DNA from: Bacteroidales bacterium UBA4073
Lineage (GTDB): Bacteria > Bacteroidota > Bacteroidia > Bacteroidales > Tenuifilaceae
Assembly: GCA_002383425.1 (NCBI GenBank)
Contig: DFYV01000154.1
Coordinates: forward strand, 15,319 to 32,784
Length of the DNA: 17,466 nt
Reading direction: 5' to 3'
The position numbers and the translations under genes were made by a program. This document shows, piece after piece, positions 1-8,612 of this stretch (position 1 is the first letter of the stretch; every line of letters begins with the position of its first letter). Below the pieces are notes generated by a model. The model had not been told where the DNA came from. It made no database searches and worked only from the letters and a program-made list of their open reading frames with translations.

Positions 1-88
1 AGAAATTAGAGTTTAGTATTTTTTCTTTTGTCCGTTTATTAAATTTGCGACATTTTATTTTGCTGTTAAGTCATGAGTTCTGAAATTG

Positions 89-682
89 CTACACTCTGCT
101 TTTAAGGAATTTACTAAACTCCTCAATAGCTCTACCTCTATGGCTAATTTGGTTTTTGAGCGATAGCGGCATCTCGGCAAAAGTTTCCTGAAAACCATCG
201 GGGACAAAAATGGGATCGTAGCCAAAACCGCTGGAACCACGTTCCTGGTCAATAATTTTTCCCCATACTACCCCATCGAAAAGATACTCCTGCCCATTGA
301 GTATAAGTGCGATAACCGTTCTGAAGCGAGCCTTCCTGTTCTGAATGTCCTTAAGCTTGTCGAGAAGCTTGCGAATGTTGTCCTTCGGATTTTTACTTTC
401 CCCTGCATATCGGGCACTATACACGCCGGGCTCCCAGCTTAAAGCCTCCACCTCAAGGCCGGTATCGTCGGCAAAGCAACTCAATCCAGTTTTGTGATAA
501 ACGTAACGGGCCTTTTGCAATGCATTGTCTTGTAAGGTGTCAAAATCTTCAGGTATCTCTTCAGTTATGCCTACTTTCTCCAGGGTAATAATGGAAACCT
601 TATCGCCAAGCGCATGCTGAACTTCCTTTAATTTGTGCTTGTTATTGGTAGCAAACACAAGCGACAGAACATTACTGATCAT
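89..682 (-). CDS. rdgB: RdgB/HAM1-family non-canonical purine NTP pyrophosphatase (XTP/dITP diphosphatase)
   Basis: A cytosolic house-cleaning enzyme expected to hydrolyse dITP, ITP and XTP to the monophosphate plus pyrophosphate, keeping deaminated purines out of DNA and RNA. The 197-residue length is typical of the family. Visible signatures are the N-terminal nucleotide-binding TNNxxK (T12-K17), the acidic FADDTGLEV block (70-78) with D72/D73 at the metal/catalytic site, GVYSARYAG (86-94), GFGYDPIF (152-159) and SHRGRA (180-185). The ATG at 682 puts the conserved LVFATNN strand at residue 8, as usual for the family. It begins 8 nt after the stop of the upstream usp gene on the same strand, so the two are probably co-transcribed. 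No defect is seen, and family and function are confident. Confidence 0.96.
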   Translation of the reverse strand: MISNVLSLVFATNNKHKLKEVQHALGDKVSIITLEKVGITEEIPEDFDTLQDNALQKARYVYHKTGLSCFADDTGLEVEALSWEPGVYSARYAGESKNPKDNIRKLLDKLKDIQNRKARFRTVIALILNGQEYLFDGVVWGKIIDQERGSSGFGYDPIFVPDGFQETFAEMPLSLKNQISHRGRAIEEFSKFLKSRV

Positions 683-690
683 ACCTTAGC

Positions 691-1485
691 CTACCTAGGA
701 TTGATGCTCATAACAGGTATATGTCCAGCATGAGCCAGTATGTACTGTTCTTCGGGTTCAACTATGAATTTACCATCCTTATCGGTTGGCGTAGTCATTA
801 CTATAATTAGGTCAGCCCTGATGTTAACGGCCATATCAAGAATTTCCTCTTCGTACTTTTTAATGCCGGGCACAGTGTACTCAACATACTTAGCCCCCTT
901 GGCCTCCAAAAACTTTTTGGCTGAAGCCAGGTTCAAATCGATATTAGCCATGAGCCGGGGATCGGATGTGTTTGGTTTGATAATATGAAACCTGGAAAGG
1001 TAGTAATCGCAGAAATATGAAATCCACTCATGTTTTTCCCTGTTCTGAGGTGTGAAATCAACCGGAAATACAATATCATCGTAACGCTTGTTTACAGGTG
1101 GCTCCTGAATGGTTATAAAAGGGACATGGCAGCTGGTTATAAGCTTTAACACCCACGACACCTTCTTCTCATCCATCTCCTTAACCGTGGATGACCCCAT
1201 AATTACCATGCTGGCATTAATCTCATCGGCTGCCGAAGCTATGTCGGTCATGTAATTCCCTACCTTAACAACAGAATGAGGCGATAGGGAATATTTATCC
1301 TTCACCGAATCGATAAGCGTTGCCATTTTACTCCTGGCTTCCGCAAGGTTTTTCTCATCTGTAACACAGTGTAAAATATAGATTGGCTCCTTAACCACTT
1401 CTGAAACCCTTACAGCGTGCTGCAGGGCATACCAGGCAACTTCGGTAAAATCGGTTGGAACCAAAATTGATTTTTTAGCAGTCAT
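691..1485 (-). CDS. Tandem universal stress protein (two UspA domains)
   Basis: A cytosolic 264-residue protein made of two UspA-like alpha/beta domains (about residues 4-126 and 137-262). Each opens with the characteristic beta strand and Asp: ILVPTDFTE at 7-15 and DDIVFPVDFT around 136-145. The second ends in HIPVMSINPR, a typical Usp C-terminal strand. The ATP-binding signature G-x2-G-x9-G-(S/T) is not complete in either half: MGSS is present near 96-99 but the following glycines are missing. It may therefore be a non-ATP-binding Usp; this is an inference. It is divergently arranged with the cyclase gene at 1665 and lies directly upstream of rdgB. It is clearly paralogous to the Usp at 3210-4049, sharing N-terminal LVPxDFTE and C-terminal IPVM-x2-NPR. 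The physiological role is unknown. Confidence 0.92.
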   Translation of the reverse strand: MTAKKSILVPTDFTEVAWYALQHAVRVSEVVKEPIYILHCVTDEKNLAEARSKMATLIDSVKDKYSLSPHSVVKVGNYMTDIASAADEINASMVIMGSSTVKEMDEKKVSWVLKLITSCHVPFITIQEPPVNKRYDDIVFPVDFTPQNREKHEWISYFCDYYLSRFHIIKPNTSDPRLMANIDLNLASAKKFLEAKGAKYVEYTVPGIKKYEEEILDMAVNIRADLIIVMTTPTDKDGKFIVEPEEQYILAHAGHIPVMSINPR

Positions 1486-1536
1486 ATTTATCGTTTTTTC
1501 TTATTCCCCTGATGTAAGGCATGCATAAACCAACTT

Positions 1537-1544
1537 CAAAATTA
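1537..1544 (-). promoter_or_regulatory. Candidate -7 box for the usp-rdgB operon
   Basis: Read on the minus strand this is TAATTTTG, an exact match to the Bacteroidetes -7 consensus TAnnTTTG, about 50 nt before the usp start codon. A TTTG that could be the -33 element lies at 1570-1573, but the spacing (25 nt) is longer than usual. In AT-rich DNA such matches arise by chance, so this is tentative. Confidence 0.3.
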
Positions 1545-1664
1545 ATCAAAATATTAATCTTATTAAGTTCAAATGAAATTAGTTTAAACAATTTGTAAAA
1601 AATATTTGATTAAGATTGGCATAAATTCTATCTTAGTGAGTGTTATAATACGTACCTGTTTCCT

Positions 1665-3116
1665 ATGTTATTTTCAACTACCATAATACTAACCGCCCTA
1701 TCGTTGGCTGCAATCCTGGTAGCAGCAATGCTCTATGTGCGGTATCACTATGCCCAAAAAACCTATGTTTTACAGAAAAAGCTATTCGTTAGAACCGAAG
1801 AATTACTCAGTGAACGACAAAAAACCGAAAACTTACTTTCACGCGTTTTGCCCCGTGAAAAAGCTAAAGAGCTAATTGACCAGGGTAGGATTAACACCCA
1901 AAAATTCCAGATGGTGACTGTTCTTTTTGCCGATATTCAGGGTTTTACGAAAATATCCAGTGAGATTAACCCTGATTCTTTAATTGACCAACTCGATAAA
2001 CTTTTCTTTGAATTTGATGGCATAGTTGAAAAATACGGAATAGAAAAAATAAAAACCATAGGTGATGCCTACATGTGTGCCGGGGGTATTCCGTATTCAA
2101 ATCGAACTAATCCCATCGAAGTTGTTGCTGCTGCCTTAGAAATGATGGGTAGCATGAAAAAAATTAACCAACAGCTCAATAATGGTAAAGATATTTGGGA
2201 GTTAAGAATTGGAATTGATACCGGTCCTGTTATTGCTGGTATGATTGGCAGGAATAAGCTTACTTACGACATCTGGGGAACAACCGTGAATATTGCAAGT
2301 AGGTTGGAGTCGTCCAGTGAACCTGGGAAAATCAATATCTCCGAAAACACATACCTCGTTGTCCGCGATTTATTTAATTGCAAGTACAGGGGTACTATTC
2401 CCATTAAAAACAAAGGGGATATCAACATGTACTTTGTCGAAGGATTCCTCCCGAAGTTTTGTAATGCATCCATTTACGTTCCGAATAATGATTTCAAGAT
2501 TGAACTCCAGCTGGTCAGGTTAGCCGATTTGGAAGAATTTGTGCTTGAAAAGTTAGAAAAGGGGCTGCCAAAAAATCTTTACTATCACAATTTGAAGCAT
2601 ACTGTTGACGTTTACACTCAAGCAGAGCTAATTGGACGATCCGAAAACATTACCAACGAGGAGCTCCTTTTACTCAAAACCGCAGCCCTTTTTCACGATA
2701 TTGGGCACTTAATTGACTATGCAACACACGAAGAGATGGGCGTAAAAATGGCACATGAAATATTACCCCGATACGGCTATACCCCTGAACAAATTGCCCG
2801 TATTGCAGAAATTATCATGGCAACAAAACTCCCTCCTAACCCCAAAAACTTACTGGAAGAAATAATCTGCGATGCAGACCTGGATTACCTTGGCCGAACC
2901 GATTTTATCCCTGTCTCCAATGCCCTATACAAGGAACTTCACGAGCATGGCATGGTAGGTTCACTTCACGATTGGAATGAAATTCAAATCGATTTCATTC
3001 AAAATCATCAATATTTTACCAAAACAGCTCGTAGGTTAAGGAATGTAAATAAGGATGTTCAGCTCAAAAATCTTAAACGATGGATGAACGAATTAGAAAA
3101 TGACACATCGGTATAG
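1665..3116 (+). CDS. Membrane-anchored class III adenylate cyclase fused to an HD (phosphodiesterase-like) domain
   Basis: 483 residues. One N-terminal membrane helix (about 5-24) is followed by a short helical linker (31-75), a class III cyclase domain (about 80-260) and a C-terminal HD domain (about 285-470). All key cyclase residues are in one chain, so a homodimer could form complete active sites. They are the metal-binding D90 (FADIQGFT) and D134 (IGDAYM), the adenine-selecting K130 (KIKTIGD) and D202 (YDIWG), and the transition-state residues N209 and R213 (TVNIASR). This set predicts ATP as substrate and cAMP as product. The HD domain has H308 and H312 (YYHNLKHTVDV), H344-D345 (LFHDIGH) and D403/D405 (ICDADLD), a complete metal-binding set. 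The YHNxxHxxDV pattern resembles cyclic-nucleotide phosphodiesterases, though generic HD hydrolases share it. The cytosolic half may thus make and degrade a nucleotide signal. It is first in a plus-strand signalling cluster. The HD substrate is inferred only. Confidence 0.92.
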   Translation: MLFSTTIILTALSLAAILVAAMLYVRYHYAQKTYVLQKKLFVRTEELLSERQKTENLLSRVLPREKAKELIDQGRINTQKFQMVTVLFADIQGFTKISSEINPDSLIDQLDKLFFEFDGIVEKYGIEKIKTIGDAYMCAGGIPYSNRTNPIEVVAAALEMMGSMKKINQQLNNGKDIWELRIGIDTGPVIAGMIGRNKLTYDIWGTTVNIASRLESSSEPGKINISENTYLVVRDLFNCKYRGTIPIKNKGDINMYFVEGFLPKFCNASIYVPNNDFKIELQLVRLADLEEFVLEKLEKGLPKNLYYHNLKHTVDVYTQAELIGRSENITNEELLLLKTAALFHDIGHLIDYATHEEMGVKMAHEILPRYGYTPEQIARIAEIIMATKLPPNPKNLLEEIICDADLDYLGRTDFIPVSNALYKELHEHGMVGSLHDWNEIQIDFIQNHQYFTKTARRLRNVNKDVQLKNLKRWMNELENDTSV

Positions 3117-3209
3117 TGTTTTTAAATTTTTTTGTATTAATTTTACTATTTTGTTGATGTTTACTTTTTTGCACAATTAATATTGAAATACTGACCAAAC
3201 GTTCCAACT

Positions 3210-4049
3210 ATGGATAACATTAAAAAACTCATTCTGGTACCCTGGGATTTTACCGAAGGTTCCGAAATTGCCTTTCAGCATGCCCTTGAACTTGCACAAG
3301 CGGGCAATAATGAGATCATGCTACTACATATCATTCCACGTACATGGCTAATTGATTCCATATACCGAAAGGTAAACTTTAAGAAAATTGAACAATTAAA
3401 TGCAAAAATTGAAAAAGCCGCCTCAGAAATATATGGTAAATATGGTTTTAAACCTCAAACCCTTGTCCTGGAAGGATACCCCAAACGGATTATCAGAGGG
3501 CTAATTCTTACTGCCCACGTTAATCTTATTGTGGCTTACTATGCCTATAGTTTTGAAAAAAAGGTAAAACGAATTTCAAAATACTTAAAAAATCTTTTTT
3601 TCAAGGATACCACCCTACCTTTCATTATTGTTAGCAAACCCCCTATTCACTCTCACTACATCGAAATTGTAATCCCTGTTGATCACGACAGGAAATTTAA
3701 GGAAGCTGTTCATTGGATTATTTATCTGGCCAGATATTACAAGTGTAACGTTAACCTCATAAAGCCCTTCCTATTAGATGATGGCAAAAAAAAGCAGCTG
3801 GCCAATAACATCTACTTTACCAAAAAAATGCTCGACGGAGTAAACATAGTTTACGGTATTAAAACCGCCAAAAAAAAGGGAACCTTCGAAGACGAAGTAT
3901 TCCGTTTTGCCAGAACTATCGAAGCCGATTTGATCCTTATTATGTCTGACAAGTATGATGTTTTCCTTGATAGCAATATGGAATCACAACTCGATATTCC
4001 AGTGATGTGCGTTAATCCTCGTATTAGGAAGTATCAAAGTTTTTATTAG
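3210..4049 (+). CDS. Tandem universal stress protein, second paralog
   Basis: 279 residues with two UspA-like domains (about 5-145 and 152-272). The first strand reads LILVPWDFTE (7-16) and the second domain opens with IEIVIPVDHD. The C-terminal strand IPVMCVNPR precedes a short basic tail. As in the paralog at 691-1485, the G-x2-G-x9-G-(S/T) nucleotide-binding loop is not recognisable in either domain. The protein is lysine-rich and more divergent than usual Usp proteins. It lies 93 nt downstream of the cyclase-HD gene and 50 nt upstream of the sensor gene, all on the same strand, which suggests functional grouping with them. No strong terminator separates the three genes. Function beyond membership of the Usp family is unknown. 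Confidence 0.9.
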   Translation: MDNIKKLILVPWDFTEGSEIAFQHALELAQAGNNEIMLLHIIPRTWLIDSIYRKVNFKKIEQLNAKIEKAASEIYGKYGFKPQTLVLEGYPKRIIRGLILTAHVNLIVAYYAYSFEKKVKRISKYLKNLFFKDTTLPFIIVSKPPIHSHYIEIVIPVDHDRKFKEAVHWIIYLARYYKCNVNLIKPFLLDDGKKKQLANNIYFTKKMLDGVNIVYGIKTAKKKGTFEDEVFRFARTIEADLILIMSDKYDVFLDSNMESQLDIPVMCVNPRIRKYQSFY

Positions 4050-4099
4050 ATTTTTTTGGTCACAAAAAACTGTTTAACCTCAACAAAGAATTTATCACA

Positions 4100-6901
4100 A
4101 TGCTTCTAACCCCAATAAGTAAATTATCATTGAAAGGGAAAGTATTAATCCTCTTTATCGGTACATCAACTCTTATACTACTCTTAATCCTTTTCCTTTC
4201 CAGTGCCAGGTTTAACCGTTTTTCGGTTGAAACCACAAAATCACGTATTACCCTGTTAGCCGACAAGGAAGTTAAAAAACTTGAGTCAACCCTTGAAAGA
4301 GATTTATCCGTAGCCCGAACTATCTCCTCGATGATGAATGTAAGCATACGCAACGGCGAAACATCCAATGTTCAAGACTACAACAACCTTTACGAAACTA
4401 TTCTTGAGCAATACCCCGAAGCCCTATCGGTTTGGGATAGCTGGGAACTTAAATTCATTGAACCAGGATATGCTTACGAGCATGGACGAATTAGAAACAC
4501 TGCATTTCGTACGGGTGGTAGAATCATCACCATTTCCTCAAGACTTGAAAAAACTGAAGAATCGACCGATTATATTACTTTAAAAACAAACAAAACAGAA
4601 AGCCTCGAAGAACCATACTTCGACAACTACGAAGGGCAAACCGAAAATATCCTAATGACCAGCGTAATTGCTCCTTGCCTTATTGACGGTAACTTTGCAG
4701 GAGTAGCCGGACTCGATATTCCGCTTACCAGCTACCATGAAATTGTAAAAAATACAAAACCTTACCAGGAAAGCTATGCCTTCATTATTTCTCCTCAGCT
4801 AAAATTTATAGCTCACCCCGACAAGGATCTGATTGGTGATGATGCGTTATATTCTTATGAAACAGTTTTTACCTTACATGGCGTTCCGGACAAGGTTATT
4901 AATGGTGAACCTATCGATTTTGAGGAAACCGATATTAACGGAAAACCATCGTACTTCACTTTTCGCCCCATAAGGGTTGGGGACTGCCCACAACACTGGT
5001 CTTTTGTTTTGGTTACTCCACTGGATGCCATCCTGGCCGAAGCTAAAAACATCTTCTGGTTCAGCTTAATCGTTGGGCTAACCGGCATAATTCTGCTTTC
5101 GGTTTTTATCTACTTTATGTCTATAAAATTTATGATTAACCCGATTTCAAAGGTAACTGAAAATCTATCACGCCTGTCCATGGGTCATGTCGATAAGAGC
5201 ATGATTGTGGAGGTTGACAATGCCGATGAAATTGGTACAATGATTATCCACCTAAACAAAACCGTTGACGGGCTTTACCGAAAAACTGAATTTGCCAGGC
5301 AGGTAGGAATTGGCAACTATAACAGCACACTCGATTTGCTCAGCGAAGACGATATTCTTGGTAAATCGCTTATCGAAATGAACGATAATCTTCGCAAAGC
5401 AAAGGAAGATGCCCTAATCCGACAGCGTGAAGAGGAAAAACGAACGTGGATTAATGAAGGTTTGGCCAAGTTTGGCGATATTCTTCGCCAAAACAACAAT
5501 AACATTGAGGCACTAAGTGCCAGCATCGTAAAAAATATCGTCGATATTCTAAAAGCAAACCAGGGTGGACTTTTCGTTTACACCGATGAAAATACCAATG
5601 AACCCTACCTGGAGCTTACCGCAGCATACGCCTACAACCGACAAAAATTTATAAAAAAACAAATTCTGATTGGCGAAGGGTTAGTGGGTACTTGCGCACT
5701 TGAAAAGCAAACCATTTACCTAAAAGAAATTCCCGAGAATTATATTACCATTTCATCGGGCCTTGGCGAAGCTAAACCCCGCAACCTGTTGATTGTCCCC
5801 TTAAAGGTTGAAGAAAAAATCCTTGGCGTACTGGAACTCGCCTCTTTCAAAGAGTTCGACGATTACCATATAGAGTTTGTCGAAAAAATTGCCCAAAGCA
5901 TTGGTCAAACCCTTTTATCGGTTCGCACCAACATACGCACCTCTGAACTTCTTTCTAAAACCCAACAACAGGCCGAAGAAATGAAAGCTCAGGAAGAAGA
6001 GGTTCGGCAAAACCTCGAAGAGATGGAAACCATAAAGGAAGAGCTGGAAAAGCGTACGGCCGAAATGGAGGAAAACCAAAAGCAGCTGGAATGGGAAAAG
6101 TCTCTCTTAGATTCCCTACTTAACTACTTGCCCGATAAAATCTACTTTAAGGATTTAAATAGCCGCTTCATTAAGGTTAGCAAATCAACCCTTGAATTTC
6201 ACGGAATGTCAAGCCCTGAAGAACTCATTGGTAAAAGCGATTTCGATTTATTTACTGAAGAACACGCACGACCCGCCTACGAAGATGAACAAAAAATTAT
6301 TAAAACCGATACCCCAATCATTGGAATTGTTGAGAAAGAGGTTAAGACCGACGGTAGGGTAACCTGGGCCGAAACATCAAAACTCCCCCTTAAAAACTCA
6401 CGTGGCGAAACCATTGGAACATTCGGCATTACCCGCGATATTACCGCTTCAAAAATGATGGAGGAACAAATTACACAAAAATCTGAAAGGGAAGCCGCAT
6501 TCCAACGCGACCTTCAAAAAAAGGTTGTAGAACTGGAAAACCTATACAAGGCAATTAACGATTCCGCCTTTGTTATCGAATACAGCCCCGAAGGAAATGT
6601 TATTTCCATTAACGAGGCCTACTTAAAACTCCTTAATCTTAATGCCAGCGATATAATTGGTACTCATCATTCTTACCAAATGGAATTCACTGAGGAACAA
6701 CGAAAGAATTACAAACAGTTTTGGGAAGACCTAAATAATGGTATTGCCCGTAAGGAAACCCATAGGTTTACCGTTAACGATAAAACCTACCTGTTCTACG
6801 AAACCTATACCCCCATAAAGGATGCCGATGGCCATGTTTTCAAAATTATGAAGATAGCCTTTAACGTAAGCCATCTACTCTCCGATAATCAGGTTATATA
6901 A
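4100..6901 (+). CDS. Cache-HAMP-GAF-PAS-PAS transmembrane sensor without a recognisable output domain
   Basis: 933 residues. Helix TM1 (about 13-34) is followed by a periplasmic double-Cache-like sensor region (about 37-310) and TM2 (about 317-340). The HAMP linker follows directly (MSIKFMINPISKVTENL onwards, to about 395), then a second helical HAMP-like stretch (to about 448). A GAF domain (about 450-615) comes next, then a long Glu/Gln-rich coiled coil (about 615-665). Two PAS domains end the chain: PAS1 about 665-795 (YLPDKIYFKDL), closing with the typical GTFGITRDIT, and PAS2 about 810-930 (AINDSAFVIEYSPEG). The chain stops there. No histidine-kinase H-box/ATPase, GGDEF, EAL, MCP hairpin or HTH region is visible. 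It probably senses a small extracytoplasmic ligand, and output must come from a partner or from dimer and PAS changes. The neighbouring cyclase-HD and Usp genes are candidate partners by position only. Start chosen at the first ATG, 12 residues before TM1. Confidence 0.88.
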   Translation: MLLTPISKLSLKGKVLILFIGTSTLILLLILFLSSARFNRFSVETTKSRITLLADKEVKKLESTLERDLSVARTISSMMNVSIRNGETSNVQDYNNLYETILEQYPEALSVWDSWELKFIEPGYAYEHGRIRNTAFRTGGRIITISSRLEKTEESTDYITLKTNKTESLEEPYFDNYEGQTENILMTSVIAPCLIDGNFAGVAGLDIPLTSYHEIVKNTKPYQESYAFIISPQLKFIAHPDKDLIGDDALYSYETVFTLHGVPDKVINGEPIDFEETDINGKPSYFTFRPIRVGDCPQHWSFVLVTPLDAILAEAKNIFWFSLIVGLTGIILLSVFIYFMSIKFMINPISKVTENLSRLSMGHVDKSMIVEVDNADEIGTMIIHLNKTVDGLYRKTEFARQVGIGNYNSTLDLLSEDDILGKSLIEMNDNLRKAKEDALIRQREEEKRTWINEGLAKFGDILRQNNNNIEALSASIVKNIVDILKANQGGLFVYTDENTNEPYLELTAAYAYNRQKFIKKQILIGEGLVGTCALEKQTIYLKEIPENYITISSGLGEAKPRNLLIVPLKVEEKILGVLELASFKEFDDYHIEFVEKIAQSIGQTLLSVRTNIRTSELLSKTQQQAEEMKAQEEEVRQNLEEMETIKEELEKRTAEMEENQKQLEWEKSLLDSLLNYLPDKIYFKDLNSRFIKVSKSTLEFHGMSSPEELIGKSDFDLFTEEHARPAYEDEQKIIKTDTPIIGIVEKEVKTDGRVTWAETSKLPLKNSRGETIGTFGITRDITASKMMEEQITQKSEREAAFQRDLQKKVVELENLYKAINDSAFVIEYSPEGNVISINEAYLKLLNLNASDIIGTHHSYQMEFTEEQRKNYKQFWEDLNNGIARKETHRFTVNDKTYLFYETYTPIKDADGHVFKIMKIAFNVSHLLSDNQVI

Positions 6902-6939
6902 AACCAGTACCGGAAAAAACTTTGTTTTTTAGATGCGTC

Positions 6940-8256
6940 ATGTTGAGCTGGCAAAGACTACTTAACCCCATTCGTTTCGGTGAATCACCGTCGAAACAAA
7001 CAGTGGACTACACCCGAACAAACTTCCAGCGCGATTACGACAGGCTAATATTCTCATCACCCTTTCGTAGATTGCAGAATAAAACCCAGGTTTTTCCCTT
7101 GCCCGGTAGCGTTTTTGTTCACAACAGGCTAACCCATAGCCTTGAAGTTTCAAGTGTAGGACGATCGCTGGGGCGTAGCATTGCAAACCTAATTCCTCCC
7201 GATAAATTTGATTGCCCACAGCATCTTATTTCCGACATACCAACCATTATTTCTGCGGCATGCCTTGCGCACGATATGGGCAATCCACCATTTGGTCACA
7301 GCGGCGAGGATGCCTTCCGGGAGTTCTTTTCCAAACATCAAAATCTCCCTGAACTCGACAATTGGGAACTTTCCGATTTGCTCAGATTTGAGGGTAATGC
7401 TAATGCCCTTCGCCTGCTTACCCATCAGTTTAAAGGCCGAAGAACTGGCGGTTTCCGCCTTAGCTACGCTACGTTGGCTTCTATTGTCAAGTACCCTTAC
7501 CCTTCGGTTCTTGATGAAAAAAAGTATGGATACTTTAAATCCGAAGCCAACGTATTCGACGAAATTGCAATCCAAACAGGTCTGCTTCATTTAGGTGATG
7601 GCAAATACTGTCGCCATCCGCTGGTTTACCTGGTTGAAGCCGCCGACGATATTTGTTACCAGGTTATAGATATTGAGGATGCCCATAAACTCGGAATCCT
7701 ATCCACCCCAAAAGTTACAGAGCTCTACCTTTCATTTTTTAGCGATGAACCCACCGATAAAAAAACTGATATTTCAAACACGCTTGGCTCTGTTTACGAC
7801 GTAAACGAACGAATTGCATACTTACGTGCTATAACCATAAGCAAGCTGATTGACCTTTGTGCGGTTAACTTCTCAAAAAGCTACACCGACATCATTAATG
7901 GAAAACCGGTTAAACCCCTCATACAACAACTCCATGGTGCGCCAGTTAAAGCAATGGACGAAATACAAAATATTTCAGTAGCCGAAGTGTACAACCACCC
8001 TAAGGTGGTTGAAATTGAAATTGCAGGTTTTACAATTATTGGCGAACTCCTCGATATTTTCATCAATGCAATACTTGAGCCAGGTAATCCACTATCTAAA
8101 AAAGCCCTTAGGTTGATACCTGAACAATACCTCTCTGACAACAATAACACCTACTCAAAAATTATGACTGTTGTAGATTACATTTCCGGCATGACCGATA
8201 TTTACGCCCTTGAAACCTATCAGCTTTTCAAAGGGATTAAGCTTCCATCCCTTTAA
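6940..8256 (+). CDS. dgt: Deoxyguanosinetriphosphate triphosphohydrolase (dGTPase), HD superfamily
   Basis: A cytosolic enzyme expected to cleave dGTP (possibly other dNTPs) to the nucleoside and tripolyphosphate. With the ATG at 6940 it has 438 residues, shorter than the E. coli enzyme (about 505) but normal for dGTPase-like proteins. Signatures in order are FQRDYDRLIFSSPFRRLQNKTQVF (within 29-52), metal-binding H66 in RLTHSLEV, H111-D112 in CLAHDMGNPPFGH with H120, and a later acidic EAADDICY near residues 233-240 supplying the last HD aspartate. An in-frame TTG at 6922 would add six residues, but the family begins close to the WQRLLNP segment, so the ATG is preferred. It starts 38 nt after the sensor gene and could be read from the same transcript. 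The 3' side carries terminator-like sequence at 8353-8375. Confidence 0.95.
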   Translation: MLSWQRLLNPIRFGESPSKQTVDYTRTNFQRDYDRLIFSSPFRRLQNKTQVFPLPGSVFVHNRLTHSLEVSSVGRSLGRSIANLIPPDKFDCPQHLISDIPTIISAACLAHDMGNPPFGHSGEDAFREFFSKHQNLPELDNWELSDLLRFEGNANALRLLTHQFKGRRTGGFRLSYATLASIVKYPYPSVLDEKKYGYFKSEANVFDEIAIQTGLLHLGDGKYCRHPLVYLVEAADDICYQVIDIEDAHKLGILSTPKVTELYLSFFSDEPTDKKTDISNTLGSVYDVNERIAYLRAITISKLIDLCAVNFSKSYTDIINGKPVKPLIQQLHGAPVKAMDEIQNISVAEVYNHPKVVEIEIAGFTIIGELLDIFINAILEPGNPLSKKALRLIPEQYLSDNNNTYSKIMTVVDYISGMTDIYALETYQLFKGIKLPSL

Positions 8257-8270
8257 ATAACTGAGCACAC

Positions 8271-8389
8271 TCTAAAAAGTTTATAGGCAAAAGGCACTTA
8301 AGGCGTGAGACGTGAATCGTGAGAAGTGAAACGTGAGACGTTCTGCGTTAGGCGTTTAACGTTAAACGTTTTTTTAGACTGGACTCATA
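8271..8389 (+). repeat. Heptad repeat element, short copy (9 phased 7-bp units)
   Basis: The element opens with TCTAAAAAGTTTATAGGC (8271-8288) and closes with CTGGACTCATA (8379-8389); both borders recur in the copy at 8708-8942. Inside, 8305-8367 is exactly nine 7-bp units with no indels, each close to GTNNNNC (GTGAGAC, GTGAATC, GTGAGAA, GTGAAAC and so on to GTTTAAC, GTTAAAC). Positions 8301-8363 match 8841-8903 with about four mismatches. It has no open reading frame. Confidence 0.9.
8353..8375 (+). terminator. Terminator-like palindrome plus T-tract at the end of the short heptad array
   Basis: CGTTTAACGTTAAACG (8353-8368) is a perfect 16-bp palindrome made from two adjacent heptads and is followed at once by seven T. 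It could act as the intrinsic terminator of dgt, about 100 nt after its stop. The stem is AT-rich and short, so efficiency is uncertain. Confidence 0.4.
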
Positions 8390-8400
8390 TTTAAATACCT

Positions 8401-8424
8401 AAAAAATCCCGCCTTGCGGGATTT
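8401..8424 (-). terminator. Intrinsic terminator on the minus strand
   Basis: On the minus strand a perfect 9-bp GC-rich stem with a 3-nt loop (8424-8404) runs into six T, three of them in the stem. It could end transcripts that read leftward past the polyprenyl synthase stop at 8944, although that would leave a 3' UTR of about 520 nt. Confidence 0.5.
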
Positions 8425-8612
8425 AACAAGAATAACCCCCTATGAAATAGGTGGGAGGATGAAGGTAGAGTAACCTAAACCACGAAGTGGTTTAACAATC
8501 AGCTAACGGTACGACTGTCTCTAAACAAATGCTCTTATGTAGCGTCTTTTTTCATGCTGCCTTAAGATTCGATATTTTCGTTTTTAAGATTAACAGCACT
8601 TGTTCTAATGTT

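Noticed and set aside
40..47. TAAATTTG, a plus-strand match to the TAnnTTTG promoter box
   Set aside because: No plus-strand gene follows, no -33 element is at proper spacing, and several such matches are expected by chance in this AT-rich window.
7189..7594. Long open frames on both strands inside dgt (133 codons minus, 128 codons plus)
   Set aside because: Both lie wholly within the well-supported dGTPase gene, have no recognisable domain, and show composition expected of shadow frames.
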